Below, one piece after another: positions 52,191-61,382 of a stretch of DNA of 64,000 nucleotides. The translations under genes were made by a program, and so were the position numbers. Source of the DNA: Amycolatopsis acididurans (GTDB taxonomy: Bacteria; Actinomycetota; Actinomycetes; Mycobacteriales; Pseudonocardiaceae); assembly GCF_012328925.1 (NCBI RefSeq), contig NZ_JAAXLS010000012.1:62001-126000 (forward strand). The letters run 5' to 3'. The notes beneath the pieces are model-generated. The model searched no databases. It was not told the origin of the DNA and saw only the letters and a list, made by a program, of their open reading frames with translations. Each line of letters begins with the position of its first letter. The stretch's first letter is position 1.

Positions 52191-52490
52191 ATGTTGACCC
52201 GCGAGAATGCCTTGGCGTCTCGTAACAGGCCCGGTGACAGCCTGCCCATCGGACGGCTCATCCGGTCGACTCGCCATGAGCACGGACTGACACAGTATGA
52301 CCTGGCCGATGCGCTCGTCGCCGTGTCGGGCAACGAAAGCCTGGGACGCGACGAGGTTTCCCGCTGGGAGCGCGGCAAACGCGTTCCCGGTCCCTACTGG
52401 CAGGGTTGGCTCAGCTCGGTGCTGGGAATCGCACCGGAACGGCTGCGCGCGTCCGCGCGGCTGGCCAAGGAGCTGAGGTGGCACCAATGA
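52191..52490 (+). CDS. Small XRE family DNA-binding protein
   Basis: The 99-residue protein is a single XRE helix-turn-helix (GRLIRSTRHEHGLTQYDLAD; GRDEVSRWERGKRVPG). It is clearly related to the N-terminal part of the protein at 9135 (LTQYDLADALVAVSG against LSQYSLARELATLSG). It lacks all further domains. It sits 54 bases after the AraC gene and 83 bases before the radical SAM gene, and may regulate the latter. Confidence 0.85.
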   Translation: MLTRENALASRNRPGDSLPIGRLIRSTRHEHGLTQYDLADALVAVSGNESLGRDEVSRWERGKRVPGPYWQGWLSSVLGIAPERLRASARLAKELRWHQ

Positions 52491-52573
52491 AACTGGCCCC
52501 CTGATTTTCGTTCCACTCCCAGTCACACTTCTTCCCACGGGGAGATCGTTGCTGTCACCGGGAGTCGGAGTAA

Positions 52574-54229
52574 ATGGGGAAAGCACTAGTCACCTTGGTC
52601 AACCCGAATCTGGTCCATCCTCCTATCACGCCCTATGCGCTGGATATCCTGACCACGTCCTTGGAGGCGGACGGATTCGACGTCGAAGTAGTCGATCTCA
52701 CCTTCAACAGGGACGACTGGTCCACCGTTCTACGAGATTATTTCGCGGATCGTTCCCCGCTTCTGGTAGGAATAACCATCCGCAATACGGATACCATTTA
52801 TGCTCAGCAGCAGCGCGTCTTCCTCGGCGATCACCGCGCGATCATCGAGGAGATCAAGGCAAGCACCTCGGCGCCGATAATCGCCGGTGGTGTGGGCTTT
52901 TCGTCGATGCCGTTCGCGCTGATGGACTACTTTCAAATCCCCTACGGCGTGAAAGGGCCGGGGGAGAACACGATCGTGCTGGTGGCCAACGCGCTGTTGC
53001 GCGGAGCGTCGCCGGATGCCGTACCCGGACTGCTCGTCAACCGCGGCGTGGGCAGCGTCGACGGTATCGCGATGGTGGGCCGGCCTCACCGCCGCAGGGC
53101 GGTGTTCAGTCCGCTCAACACCGGCACCAGCTATGTCCGGCGGTCCGGTGACGAGTACAAAGTGGACAACCTGCGTTACTACCGCAGCGGTGGTCTCGGA
53201 AATATCCTGACGAAGAACGGGTGCGCCTACTCGTGTGCGCACTGCGTGGAGCCGGACGCGAAGGGAACGCATTTCACGCGCCGTGCCGTGGAAGCGGTCG
53301 TGGACGAGATGGAGGCGTTGTGTGAGCAGGGTGTGCTCGACCTGCACACCACCGACAGCGAGTTCAACCTCGCGATCGCGCACAGCAAGGCGGTGCTGCG
53401 TGAGGTGATCCGGCGGCGGGAAACCGATCCGGGCTCGGCGTTGCGCCGGCTGCGCCTGTGGATCTACGCGCAGCCGACGCCGTTCGACGAGGAACTGCTG
53501 GAGCTGCTCGTGCGGGCCGGGTGCGCCGGCATCAACCTCGCACCCGACCACGTGCGGGAGGACCTGCTCGACGACTGGAAGGTGACCGGCCGGGGCCGCC
53601 GCTATTACGACTTCGACGACGTGCGGCGGCTGGTCGAGCTGACCAAGATGTACGAGCTTCCGGTCATGGTCGAGGTGCTGCTCGGAATGCCCGGCGAGAC
53701 ACTGGAGACGATGACCGAGGCGGTCGAGCAGACGCTCGCGTTGAACGTGACGGTCGCCGGATACAGCCTCGGCATCCGCACGTTCCCGTACTCGCCGCTG
53801 GGCATTCAGCTCGCCCAGCAGTGCAACGGCGAGCGCACGGTGCCGGGCCTGCAGTCCGACACGGCGACCGATCCGATCGTGCTGAAGCCGCGGTCGCTGT
53901 GCGAGAGCCTGGTCGAGTACGAGCGCCAGTTCGCCTTCGACCGCGAAGGCCGGTTCCGGCCGGTGTACTACCTCTCGCCGGCGCTGCCCGAGTCCCCGAC
54001 GACGCTGGCCGCACCCAACGGCCGCTGGGTGAACACGGTGAAACTGTTGTGGGATCTGGTGCCGGAGTCCGAGCACTACCGCGTGATGCTGCCGACCCTG
54101 CCGGGCATCACCGAGGATGACAACAACTATGCCGACAACCCGTTCCTGCTGCGACTCATCGAGCGCGGCTACACGGGGGCGTTCTGGTCACACTGGCCGC
54201 AGCGGAAGCAGATCATGCGCGCCGGCTGA
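52574..54229 (+). CDS. B12-binding-like radical SAM protein
   Basis: The 551-residue protein has an N-terminal Rossmann domain of the cobalamin-binding type (PYALDILTTSLEADGFDVEV; PIIAGGVGFSSMP), without the His-containing DxHxxG motif. The radical SAM motif NGCAYSCAHC follows, with cluster cysteines 217, 221 and 224. The TIM-barrel part includes VLLGMPGETLETMTEAV. Such enzymes often methylate unactivated carbons or rearrange substrates. It ends in a strong terminator. Its substrate is not evident; proximity to the tyrosine/tryptophan lyase suggests an aromatic compound, but this is conjecture. Confidence 0.85.
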   Translation: MGKALVTLVNPNLVHPPITPYALDILTTSLEADGFDVEVVDLTFNRDDWSTVLRDYFADRSPLLVGITIRNTDTIYAQQQRVFLGDHRAIIEEIKASTSAPIIAGGVGFSSMPFALMDYFQIPYGVKGPGENTIVLVANALLRGASPDAVPGLLVNRGVGSVDGIAMVGRPHRRRAVFSPLNTGTSYVRRSGDEYKVDNLRYYRSGGLGNILTKNGCAYSCAHCVEPDAKGTHFTRRAVEAVVDEMEALCEQGVLDLHTTDSEFNLAIAHSKAVLREVIRRRETDPGSALRRLRLWIYAQPTPFDEELLELLVRAGCAGINLAPDHVREDLLDDWKVTGRGRRYYDFDDVRRLVELTKMYELPVMVEVLLGMPGETLETMTEAVEQTLALNVTVAGYSLGIRTFPYSPLGIQLAQQCNGERTVPGLQSDTATDPIVLKPRSLCESLVEYERQFAFDREGRFRPVYYLSPALPESPTTLAAPNGRWVNTVKLLWDLVPESEHYRVMLPTLPGITEDDNNYADNPFLLRLIERGYTGAFWSHWPQRKQIMRAG

Positions 54230-54234
54230 AGGGA

Positions 54235-54265
54235 GCGGGCCCCGCCGGATTCCGGCGGGGCCCGC
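54235..54265. terminator. Bidirectional rho-independent-like terminator
   Basis: GCGGGCCCCGCCGG (54235-54248) and CCGGCGGGGCCCGC (54252-54265) form a perfect 14-base-pair stem with a 3-base loop, followed by CTTTA. It separates the convergent radical SAM and TSUP genes. Confidence 0.88.
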
Positions 54266-54267
54266 CT

Positions 54268-55170
54268 TTAGTTCGGCCGCCGCACGGCGTCGGCGGCCGG
54301 CTGTTTGACCCCGATCGGCGGCGGCACCGTGCGGCGAATTCCGGCCGCCGCGATGGCGAGCACCGCGAGCGATCCACAGCACAGCAGAATGACGGTCGAA
54401 GGCACATGCCAGAGTGCGAGACCGGATCCGAGCAGCAGGATCGCCAGCGCCCAGCGAAGGAAGCCGCTCGGCGCACGGGACGAGAGGAACGCGCCGCCGA
54501 GGATTCCGGGGATCGCGCCGATCAGGACTCCCGCCACCAGGCCGAACTTCGTGTCGCCGACGATGAGATGGCCGGCCGCGGCCGCGGCCACCATGGGGAT
54601 GGCCTGCACCAGATCCGTTCCGACCAGTTCGTTCACGCGTAGCCGGGGGTGGGTCAGCATCAGCGTGACGATGATGAGTGATCCGGACCCCACCGACGTC
54701 ATGCCCACGATCAACCCGCCGACGAGCCCGATCAGCAGCGTCGGCACCGGGCGCACGGGCACCCGCTCGCCCGGCAGCGCGGGACGCCGGTTCAACAGCG
54801 CGCGAGCGAGCGTGCCGAGGACCGCCAGCAGCAGCGCGGCTCCGATCGCCAGCTTCAGCCGTTCCTGGAGCGCGTCGCCGTGGCCCAGCAACGGCAGGAT
54901 GAACGCCCCGGCGAAACCGGCGGGCACCGCGGTCGGCAGCAACCAGCGCACGATGTCCCAGCGCACCGTCTTCGCGCGCTGATGGACCGCGGCGCCGACC
55001 GGCTTCATCGCGACCGACGCGGCGAGGTCGCTTCCGACGGCCGCGGTCGGATCGACGCCGAAGAGCATCACCATGATCGGGGTCATGAGCGCGCCGCCGC
55101 CCATACCCGTCAGCCCGACGGAAAAACCGACGAGCAGCCCGGCGACGATCAGCGGCCACGAGAAGGTCAT
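54268..55170 (-). CDS. TSUP (TauE/SafE) family anion transporter
   Basis: The 300-residue membrane protein has two repeats of a glycine-rich helix hairpin (VGFSVGLTGMGGGALMTPIM; GGLIVGMTSVGSGSLIIVTL) and eight or so hydrophobic segments, the TauE/SafE plan. Members move sulfite, sulfoacetate or sulfate-like anions. It is divergent from cysD with 120 bases between the starts, so a role in sulfur-anion uptake or sulfite export linked to sulfate activation is likely. ATG 55170 has the natural hydrophobic start MTFSWPLIVAGLLVG. Confidence 0.88.
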   Translation of the reverse strand: MTFSWPLIVAGLLVGFSVGLTGMGGGALMTPIMVMLFGVDPTAAVGSDLAASVAMKPVGAAVHQRAKTVRWDIVRWLLPTAVPAGFAGAFILPLLGHGDALQERLKLAIGAALLLAVLGTLARALLNRRPALPGERVPVRPVPTLLIGLVGGLIVGMTSVGSGSLIIVTLMLTHPRLRVNELVGTDLVQAIPMVAAAAAGHLIVGDTKFGLVAGVLIGAIPGILGGAFLSSRAPSGFLRWALAILLLGSGLALWHVPSTVILLCCGSLAVLAIAAAGIRRTVPPPIGVKQPAADAVRRPN

Positions 55171-55289
55171 GTATTCACCGTATTGACTCCCGGCGTGAGA
55201 CAGAGAGGGCCTTGTTTCTCCCGGCCGGCGCGCATTGCCTGAAGAAAACCCTGCTCTCACGAGCTTTTCCGCGGCTTACGGTCACTGTG

Positions 55290-56198
55290 ATGACTACTTG
55301 CGAGCCGTCCTACCTACAAAGTCTCGAAGCCGAGTCCGTGCACATCTTCCGAGAGGTCGCGGCCACCTTGGAGCATCCGGTGCTGCTGTTCTCCGGCGGC
55401 AAGGACTCCGTCGTGATGCTGCACGTGGCCGCCAAGGCGTTCTGGCCCGCGCCCGTGCCGTTTCCGGTGTTGCATGTGGACACCGGGCACAACTTCGACG
55501 AGGTCATCGCCTTCCGGGATCGGGTCGTGGAACAGCTCGGTGTGCGGCTGCTCGTCGCGCGCGTCCAGGACGACATCGACGCCGGCCGCGTCGTGGAAGA
55601 GACCGGGCCACGGGCTTCGCGTAACCGGCTGCAGACGACGAGTCTGTTGCGCGCGATCCGGGAAGGCGGCTTCGACGCCGTGTTCGGCGGGGCGCGGCGG
55701 GACGAGGAAAAGGCGCGCGCCAAGGAACGCGTGTTCAGCTTCCGCGACGAGTTCGGTCAGTGGGATCCGCGCAACCAGCGGCCGGAGCTGTGGAACCTGT
55801 ACAACGGCCTGCACCGCCGCGGCGAGCACATCCGGGTCTTCCCGTTGTCCAACTGGACCGAACTCGACATCTGGTCCTATATCGTGGCCGAGGAGATCGA
55901 CCTTCCGTCGTTGTACTTCGCGCACCGGCGGCGGGTGGTGCAGCGCGACGGCATGTTGCTCGCGGACACCCGGTACCTGACCGCGCTGGACGGCGAGGAG
56001 AGCTACGAAGCCACGGTGCGTTTCCGGACTGTCGGCGACGCGACGTGCACCGGATGCGTGGAGTCGTTCGCGGCGACCGCGTGCGAAGTGGTCGCCGAAG
56101 TCGCGGCGACCCGGCTGACCGAACGCGGGGCGACGCGGGCCGACGACCGGATTTCCGAAGCGGGCATGGAAGATCGCAAGAAGGAAGGTTACTTCTGA
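55290..56198 (+). CDS. cysD: Sulfate adenylyltransferase subunit 2 (CysD)
   Basis: The 302-residue protein has the PP-loop PVLLFSGGKDSVVMLHVA, HVDTGHNFDEVIAFRD, FGGARRDEEKARAKER and WNLYNG, all typical of CysD. With CysN it makes adenosine-5'-phosphosulfate from ATP and sulfate. The stop overlaps the next start (TGATG). Feeds PAPS synthesis for sulfate assimilation and for sulfotransferases such as the one at 26954. Confidence 0.95.
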   Translation: MTTCEPSYLQSLEAESVHIFREVAATLEHPVLLFSGGKDSVVMLHVAAKAFWPAPVPFPVLHVDTGHNFDEVIAFRDRVVEQLGVRLLVARVQDDIDAGRVVEETGPRASRNRLQTTSLLRAIREGGFDAVFGGARRDEEKARAKERVFSFRDEFGQWDPRNQRPELWNLYNGLHRRGEHIRVFPLSNWTELDIWSYIVAEEIDLPSLYFAHRRRVVQRDGMLLADTRYLTALDGEESYEATVRFRTVGDATCTGCVESFAATACEVVAEVAATRLTERGATRADDRISEAGMEDRKKEGYF

Positions 56199-58030
56199 TG
56201 CCTCAGCTGGTACGGCTGGCCACGGCAGGCAGCGTCGACGACGGCAAGTCGACGCTCATCGGGCGGTTGCTGTTCGACTCCAAGACCCTGTTCGAAGACC
56301 AGCTCGCCGCGGTGGAACGGGCGAGCAGACAGCGCGGGGAGTCCTATCCCAACCTCGCGCTGCTGACCGACGGCCTGCGCGCCGAACGCGAGCAGGGCAT
56401 CACGATCGACGTCGCACACCGGTACTTCGCCACCCCACGCCGGAAGTTCATCATCGCCGACACACCGGGGCACATCCAGTACACCCGCAACATGGTCACC
56501 GGCGCCTCCACCGCCGACGTGGCGCTGATCCTCGTCGACGCCAGAAAAGGACTGCTCGAGCAGTCGCGGCGGCACGCGTTCCTCGCGGCCCTGCTCGGGA
56601 TTCCGCACCTGGTGTTGTGCGTGAACAAAATGGACCTCGTCGGCTGGTCGCAGACGCGGTTCGAGGAGATCTGCGACGAGTTCCGCCGGTTCGCGATGAA
56701 ACTGGACGTGCACGACGTGGTGTTCGTACCGATCTCGGCGTTGCACGGCGACAACATCGTGCACCGGTCGGCGAGTATGGGCTGGTACGAGGGCCTGCCG
56801 CTGCTGCACCACCTCGAAGAGATGCACCTGGCCTCCGACCGGAACCTCATCGACGCCCGGTTCCCGGTGCAGTACGTCATCCGGCAGCACGAGAAGGATT
56901 TCCGCGGCTACGCCGGCACTGTCGCGAGTGGAGTGTTCGCGGCCGGCGACGAGCTCGTCGTGCTGCCGTCGGGTTTCCGCACCAGGGTGAGGGCATTGTG
57001 GGGACCGGGCGGCGCCGAAACCGCCGAAGCTCCGGCCTCGACCGCGGTCACCGTCGAGCTGGAGGACCAGCTGGACATCGGTCGCGGCGACCTGTTCTGC
57101 CGTCCGGGAAACCGGCCGCTGGTCGGCGCCGACCTCGACGCGATGGTCTGTTGGTTCGCGGAGCAGTCCACGCTGCGGCCGGGAGCGATCTACACCATCC
57201 GGCACACGACGCATACGACCGCGGCGGAAATCCGGGGACTCGACTACCGGCTGGACGTCAACACACTGCACCGCGACGAGAACGCGACCGGCCTCGCGCT
57301 GAACGAGATCGGCAGGCTGCGCCTGAAGACGCGCCGCCCGCTGCTGTTCGACCCCTACCGGCGGAACCGGACGACGGGCAGCTTCATCCTGATCGATCAG
57401 GCGACCAACAACACCGTCGCCGCGGGCATGATCCTCGGGCCGAGCTCGCCGGCGTCGCGGATCGTGTGGCACACCAACGCGGTTTCGCGTGAACAACGGC
57501 CGTCGCAGGGGGCCACGGTGTGGCTGACCGGGCTGTCGGGTTCCGGTAAATCCAGCGTCGGTGTCGAGTTGGAGCGCCTTCTCGTGTCCGCCGGGCGGCC
57601 CGCGTACCTGCTGGACGGGGACAACTTGCGCCACGGCCTCAACGCCGATCTCGGCTTCGGCGAGGCGGACCGTGCGGAGAACGTGCGGCGGGTGGGCGAG
57701 GTGGCGAAGCTCTTCGCCGATGCCGGACTTGTCGTGATCGTGTCGCTGATCAGCCCGTACCGGGCGGATCGCGCACGTGTTCGCGCCGCGCACCACGACG
57801 GTGGGCTCCCGTTCGTGGAAGTCTTCGTCGACACCCCGCTGGCGACGTGCGAGGCGCGCGACCCGAAGGGGTTCTACGCCAGGGCGCGGGCCGGGGAGAT
57901 TAGCGGCTTCACCGGCGTCGACCAGGCCTACCAGCGACCCGTCTCGCCCGAGTTGGTGTTGCGGCCCGGCGACGGCGATCCCGCCAAGATGGCCGCGAAG
58001 GTCCTTCACGTCCTTGACGGCCTGGGCTGA
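56198..58030 (+). CDS. cysNC: Fused sulfate adenylyltransferase subunit 1 and APS kinase (CysN-CysC)
   Basis: The 610-residue protein has a GTPase domain (ATAGSVDDGKSTLIGRLLFD; ADTPGHIQYTRNMVTGAST; NKMD) with beta-barrel domains, then from about residue 435 an APS kinase domain with P-loop WLTGLSGSGKSS (Gly445 on), LDGDNLRHGLNADLGF and AYQRPVSPELVL. The GTPase drives APS formation with CysD; the kinase part makes PAPS. The fusion is common in actinobacteria (like CysNC of mycobacteria). Confidence 0.96.
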   Translation: MPQLVRLATAGSVDDGKSTLIGRLLFDSKTLFEDQLAAVERASRQRGESYPNLALLTDGLRAEREQGITIDVAHRYFATPRRKFIIADTPGHIQYTRNMVTGASTADVALILVDARKGLLEQSRRHAFLAALLGIPHLVLCVNKMDLVGWSQTRFEEICDEFRRFAMKLDVHDVVFVPISALHGDNIVHRSASMGWYEGLPLLHHLEEMHLASDRNLIDARFPVQYVIRQHEKDFRGYAGTVASGVFAAGDELVVLPSGFRTRVRALWGPGGAETAEAPASTAVTVELEDQLDIGRGDLFCRPGNRPLVGADLDAMVCWFAEQSTLRPGAIYTIRHTTHTTAAEIRGLDYRLDVNTLHRDENATGLALNEIGRLRLKTRRPLLFDPYRRNRTTGSFILIDQATNNTVAAGMILGPSSPASRIVWHTNAVSREQRPSQGATVWLTGLSGSGKSSVGVELERLLVSAGRPAYLLDGDNLRHGLNADLGFGEADRAENVRRVGEVAKLFADAGLVVIVSLISPYRADRARVRAAHHDGGLPFVEVFVDTPLATCEARDPKGFYARARAGEISGFTGVDQAYQRPVSPELVLRPGDGDPAKMAAKVLHVLDGLG

Positions 58031-58110
58031 CCGCACCTCACCCATCGCTCGGCCGCGCCTGGCGAGATGCCGCGCTCGGCGCGATGCTAGGGGCAGGAGG
58101 TGCGGCGGCA

Positions 58111-58527
58111 ATGGCGTTGAGCTGGACCAAAGAAGAAACGCCGCGTTGGGACGCGGCCAAGCGTGCGGTGTTCGGGGAGCATCCGCCGGACGTGTTCGGG
58201 CTGAAGGCCACCGATGATCAGGTGCTCGCGGACGAATGGTGGAAGGCCACCGACGGCGACGAGGTGGTCGGCTACGGCCGCCTCGACAGCGTGTGGGGCG
58301 ACGCGGAGATCCTCGTGGCCGTCGCGCCGTCCTACCGCGGGCGGGGGATCGGCGAGTTCGTGCTCGACCGCCTCGAACGCGAGGCCGCGCGCGAGGGACT
58401 GAACTACATCTACAACACCGTGCGCGACGCCCATCCCGACCGGGCGCACGTCACGTCCTGGCTGTGCGGCCACGGCTTCGCGGAGCATCCGGACGGGCAG
58501 CTCCGCAAGCGCGTGTCCAGAACTTGA
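58111..58527 (+). CDS. GNAT family N-acetyltransferase
   Basis: The 138-residue protein has a short GNAT core with ILVAVAPSYRGRGIGEFVL (acetyl-CoA loop), then RLEREAAREGLNYIYNTV and LCGHGFAEHPDG. It would use acetyl-CoA on an unknown substrate. ATG 58111 has GCAGGAGG upstream. It is not obviously tied to its neighbours. Confidence 0.82.
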   Translation: MALSWTKEETPRWDAAKRAVFGEHPPDVFGLKATDDQVLADEWWKATDGDEVVGYGRLDSVWGDAEILVAVAPSYRGRGIGEFVLDRLEREAAREGLNYIYNTVRDAHPDRAHVTSWLCGHGFAEHPDGQLRKRVSRT

Positions 58528-58590
58528 ACACACGCCGCTGCTCCACTCGGCCGATCATTCCCGGGACAGCCCTGGAAGACGGAGGAGTCA

Positions 58591-59700
58591 ATGGAGACGA
58601 CAGCGGCGATCCTGTGGGAACGTGGCGGACCGTGGAGTGTCGAGCAGATCGAGCTCGACCCGCCCAAGGCCGGTGAGGTGCTGGTCGAGCTGGGCGGCAG
58701 CGGCCTGTGCCACTCCGACGAGCACGTGCTCACCGGAGACCTGCCCTGGCCGCTGCCGATGATCGGCGGCCATGAGGGCGCGGGCACGGTCGTGGAGACC
58801 GGGCCGGGCGTGGAGTGGCTCAAGGCGGGCGACCGGATCATCTTCGGTTTCATCCCGGCGTGTGGCCGCTGCGCCTCCTGCTCGGCCGGGATGCAGAACC
58901 TGTGCGAGCTGGGCCAGTATCTCGGCGAGGGCACCCAGATCTCCGACCACACCGCCCGACACCACGCGCGCGGCAAGGACCTCGGCCTGATGTGCCTGCT
59001 CGGCACGTTCGCCCGGCACACCGTGGTCAGCGAGGCCAACTGCATCAAGATCGACGACGACATACCGCTCGACAAGGCGTGCCTGCTGGGCTGCGGCGTC
59101 GTCACCGGCTGGGGTTCGGCGGTCAACGCGGGCGGGGTCAAGGCCGGTGACACCGTCGTCGTGGTCGGCACCGGCGGCATCGGCATCAACGCCGTTCAAG
59201 GCGCCGCGCTGGCCGGCGCCGAGCACCTGGTCGCGGTCGACCCCGAGGAGTTCAAGCGCGAGAAGTCGATCGAGTTCGGCGCCACGCACGCGGTAGCCAC
59301 CAGTGAGGAAGCCCTGGAACTGGTGCGGGAACTGACCCGCGGCCGCGGCGCGAACGTCGTGGTCAACACGATGGGCGTCGGCACCGGCCGGCAGATCGGC
59401 GCGAGCCTCGCGATGACCGCCAAGCGCGGCACCGTCGTGGTGACCAACCTGCACAACGCCACCGAGACCCAGGTCGAGATGAGCGCGCTCGACCTCGTGC
59501 TGATGGAGAAGCGGGTGGTCGGCTCGCTGTTCGGCACCGCCAACCCCCGGCTCGACATCCCGCGCCTGCTGGGCCTGTACTGCAGCGGGAACCTCAAGCT
59601 CGACGAGCTGGCGACCCGTACGTACAAGCTGGACGACATCAACACCGGCTACGACGACATGCGTCAGGGACGCAACCTACGTGGGGTTATCTCGTTCTGA
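58591..59700 (+). CDS. Zn-dependent alcohol dehydrogenase, NDMA-dependent type
   Basis: The 369-residue protein has the zinc/catalytic segment GGSGLCHSDEHVLTGDLPWP, the GGHEGAGTV motif, the four structural cysteines in CGRCASCSAGMQNLCELG, and the NAD site VVVVGTGGIGINAVQGAALA. Residues around HHARGKDLGLMCLLGTFA match NDMA-dependent alcohol dehydrogenases of actinomycetes, which use a tightly bound NAD and an unusual electron acceptor. It oxidises an alcohol to an aldehyde; the aldehyde dehydrogenase at 61383 could take the next step. GGAGGAG lies before the ATG. Confidence 0.9.
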   Translation: METTAAILWERGGPWSVEQIELDPPKAGEVLVELGGSGLCHSDEHVLTGDLPWPLPMIGGHEGAGTVVETGPGVEWLKAGDRIIFGFIPACGRCASCSAGMQNLCELGQYLGEGTQISDHTARHHARGKDLGLMCLLGTFARHTVVSEANCIKIDDDIPLDKACLLGCGVVTGWGSAVNAGGVKAGDTVVVVGTGGIGINAVQGAALAGAEHLVAVDPEEFKREKSIEFGATHAVATSEEALELVRELTRGRGANVVVNTMGVGTGRQIGASLAMTAKRGTVVVTNLHNATETQVEMSALDLVLMEKRVVGSLFGTANPRLDIPRLLGLYCSGNLKLDELATRTYKLDDINTGYDDMRQGRNLRGVISF

Positions 59701-59764
59701 CTACAATTATTTGACCGCACGCACGCTCTATGTAGACTCTGTCGTCGGACGAGGAGGTCCGCCG

Positions 59765-61345
59765 TTGAGTGTCCTGGACACGCCCCCGCGGCCGGTGATC
59801 GCCCTGTCCTGGAAGCGTGCCGCCCTGTGCGGCCTCGATCCGGGTGCGCCGGTCGACAACTTCAGCGTCGAAGAGGTCGACCGGCGTAGCCGGCTGGCGA
59901 TCGCGGCGGCACCGATGCTGGACGAGATGGCACGCGAACTCGACGGCACCGGTTTCTCCGTGATCCTGGCCGATCGCAGCGCGAAACTGGTCGATCTCCG
60001 GTTCGGCGAGCGCTCACTGCGGCCGCGCATGGAGAAGGTCGGCGCGGTCCAGGGGCGGGTGTTCTCGGAGGAGACGACCGGCACCAACTCGATCGCGACG
60101 ACGTTCGAGATCCGCACCGGCATCGCGGTGCACGGCGAAGAGCACTTCATCGAATCGTTGAAGAAGTTCAGCTGCTACGGCCATCCGATCGTCCATCCGG
60201 CCACTCGCAGGCTCGAAGGCGTACTCGACATCACCTGTCTCGCGGAGGACGAAAATCCTTTGCTGGCGCCGTTTCTGCTGCGCGCGGCACGGCAGATCGA
60301 GAGCAGGCTGCTGGCCGGTGCACGCGAGGCCGAGCAGCGCATTCTCGCCGGATTCCAGATCGCCGTGACGCGCGACCGGTCCCGGCCGGTCGTGGCACTG
60401 GGCGAGGATCTGTTGCTGGCCAACGTCTCCGCCGTCGAACTCCTCGACTCGGCCGATCACGCGGTGTTGCGTGGCATGGCGGTGGAAGCAGCGGGCCGCG
60501 CGCGGCGGCTGGAGCTGAGCACCGGCCAGGAAGTGCTGGTCTCGTTCGAACGCATCGCCGACGGTGCGGTGTTCACCTTCGAGCAGCCCGCCCGGCAGGC
60601 CCCCGCGCCGCGGAAACGGGTGGACGCGCCGACGCTGATACACGGCGAGCCCGGCTCGGGACGTACGCGGACGGCGCGGGCACTGGTCGGTGAGGCCTGC
60701 GTTTTCGACGCGTGTGAGTACTCCGACGACTGGATGTCGCGTTTGGACACCGCGATGACCGTCGAGAGTGTCGTGGTGATCGAGGCGGTGCAGCTGCTGC
60801 CCGAGGCGGCCGCACGACGGGTCGCCGCCGCGATTCCGGCCGCGCGGGCGAGGGTGGTGCTGACCAGCGCACCTGTCGACGAACTGCGCGGTGAGCACGC
60901 GGGGCTGGTCGCGCACTGCCCGGAGCGCGTGGAACTGGTGCCGTTACGCAACCGCCGCGACGAAATTCCCGCAGTGGTGCGCTCGGTGCTCGTCGAACTC
61001 GGCGCGGCGAAGGAACTACGGTTCACGCCCGGTGCGTTGGAAGCCTTGTCCGGCCAGCATTGGCCCGGAAACCTCCGCGAGCTGTTTTCCGTTGTGCGGC
61101 AAGTGGTCCGGACGCGCGGTGTCGGTGACGTCGGCGTGCGCGACCTGCCGGAGGCGTATCAGGACCGGGCGCGGGCGCGCGTGCTCACGCCGATGGAACA
61201 GGCCGAGCGAGACGCGATCATGGAAGCCTTGCGCGCGACGCGCGGCAACAAGAAGGACGCCGCCAAACGCCTCGGTATCAGCCGGACCACGTTGTACAAC
61301 GCGATTCGCGCGTTCGGCATCGTGACGCCCGTGTCCAGAAGTTGA
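59765..61345 (+). CDS. AcoR-like GAF/AAA/Fis transcriptional regulator
   Basis: The 526-residue protein has an N-terminal GAF-type sensor (EETTGTNSIATTFEIRTGIA; CYGHPIVHPATRRLEGVLDI), a reduced AAA domain with Walker A HGEPGSGRTRTARAL and Walker B-like VVVIEAVQLL, and a C-terminal Fis helix-turn-helix (TRGNKKDAAKRLGISRTTLY). The GAFTGA loop that contacts sigma-54 is absent, as expected in actinobacteria, which lack that factor. TTG 59765 follows GAGGAGG. It lies between an alcohol and an aldehyde dehydrogenase gene and probably controls them, like AcoR/MimR-type proteins. Confidence 0.85.
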   Translation: MSVLDTPPRPVIALSWKRAALCGLDPGAPVDNFSVEEVDRRSRLAIAAAPMLDEMARELDGTGFSVILADRSAKLVDLRFGERSLRPRMEKVGAVQGRVFSEETTGTNSIATTFEIRTGIAVHGEEHFIESLKKFSCYGHPIVHPATRRLEGVLDITCLAEDENPLLAPFLLRAARQIESRLLAGAREAEQRILAGFQIAVTRDRSRPVVALGEDLLLANVSAVELLDSADHAVLRGMAVEAAGRARRLELSTGQEVLVSFERIADGAVFTFEQPARQAPAPRKRVDAPTLIHGEPGSGRTRTARALVGEACVFDACEYSDDWMSRLDTAMTVESVVVIEAVQLLPEAAARRVAAAIPAARARVVLTSAPVDELRGEHAGLVAHCPERVELVPLRNRRDEIPAVVRSVLVELGAAKELRFTPGALEALSGQHWPGNLRELFSVVRQVVRTRGVGDVGVRDLPEAYQDRARARVLTPMEQAERDAIMEALRATRGNKKDAAKRLGISRTTLYNAIRAFGIVTPVSRS

Positions 61346-61382
61346 ACATCGGCACCGCTCCCGTGGCGCCGATGATCGCTTC

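Noticed and set aside
56189..58111. 640-codon minus-strand frame
   Set aside because: Antisense of cysNC, whose motifs are unmistakable.
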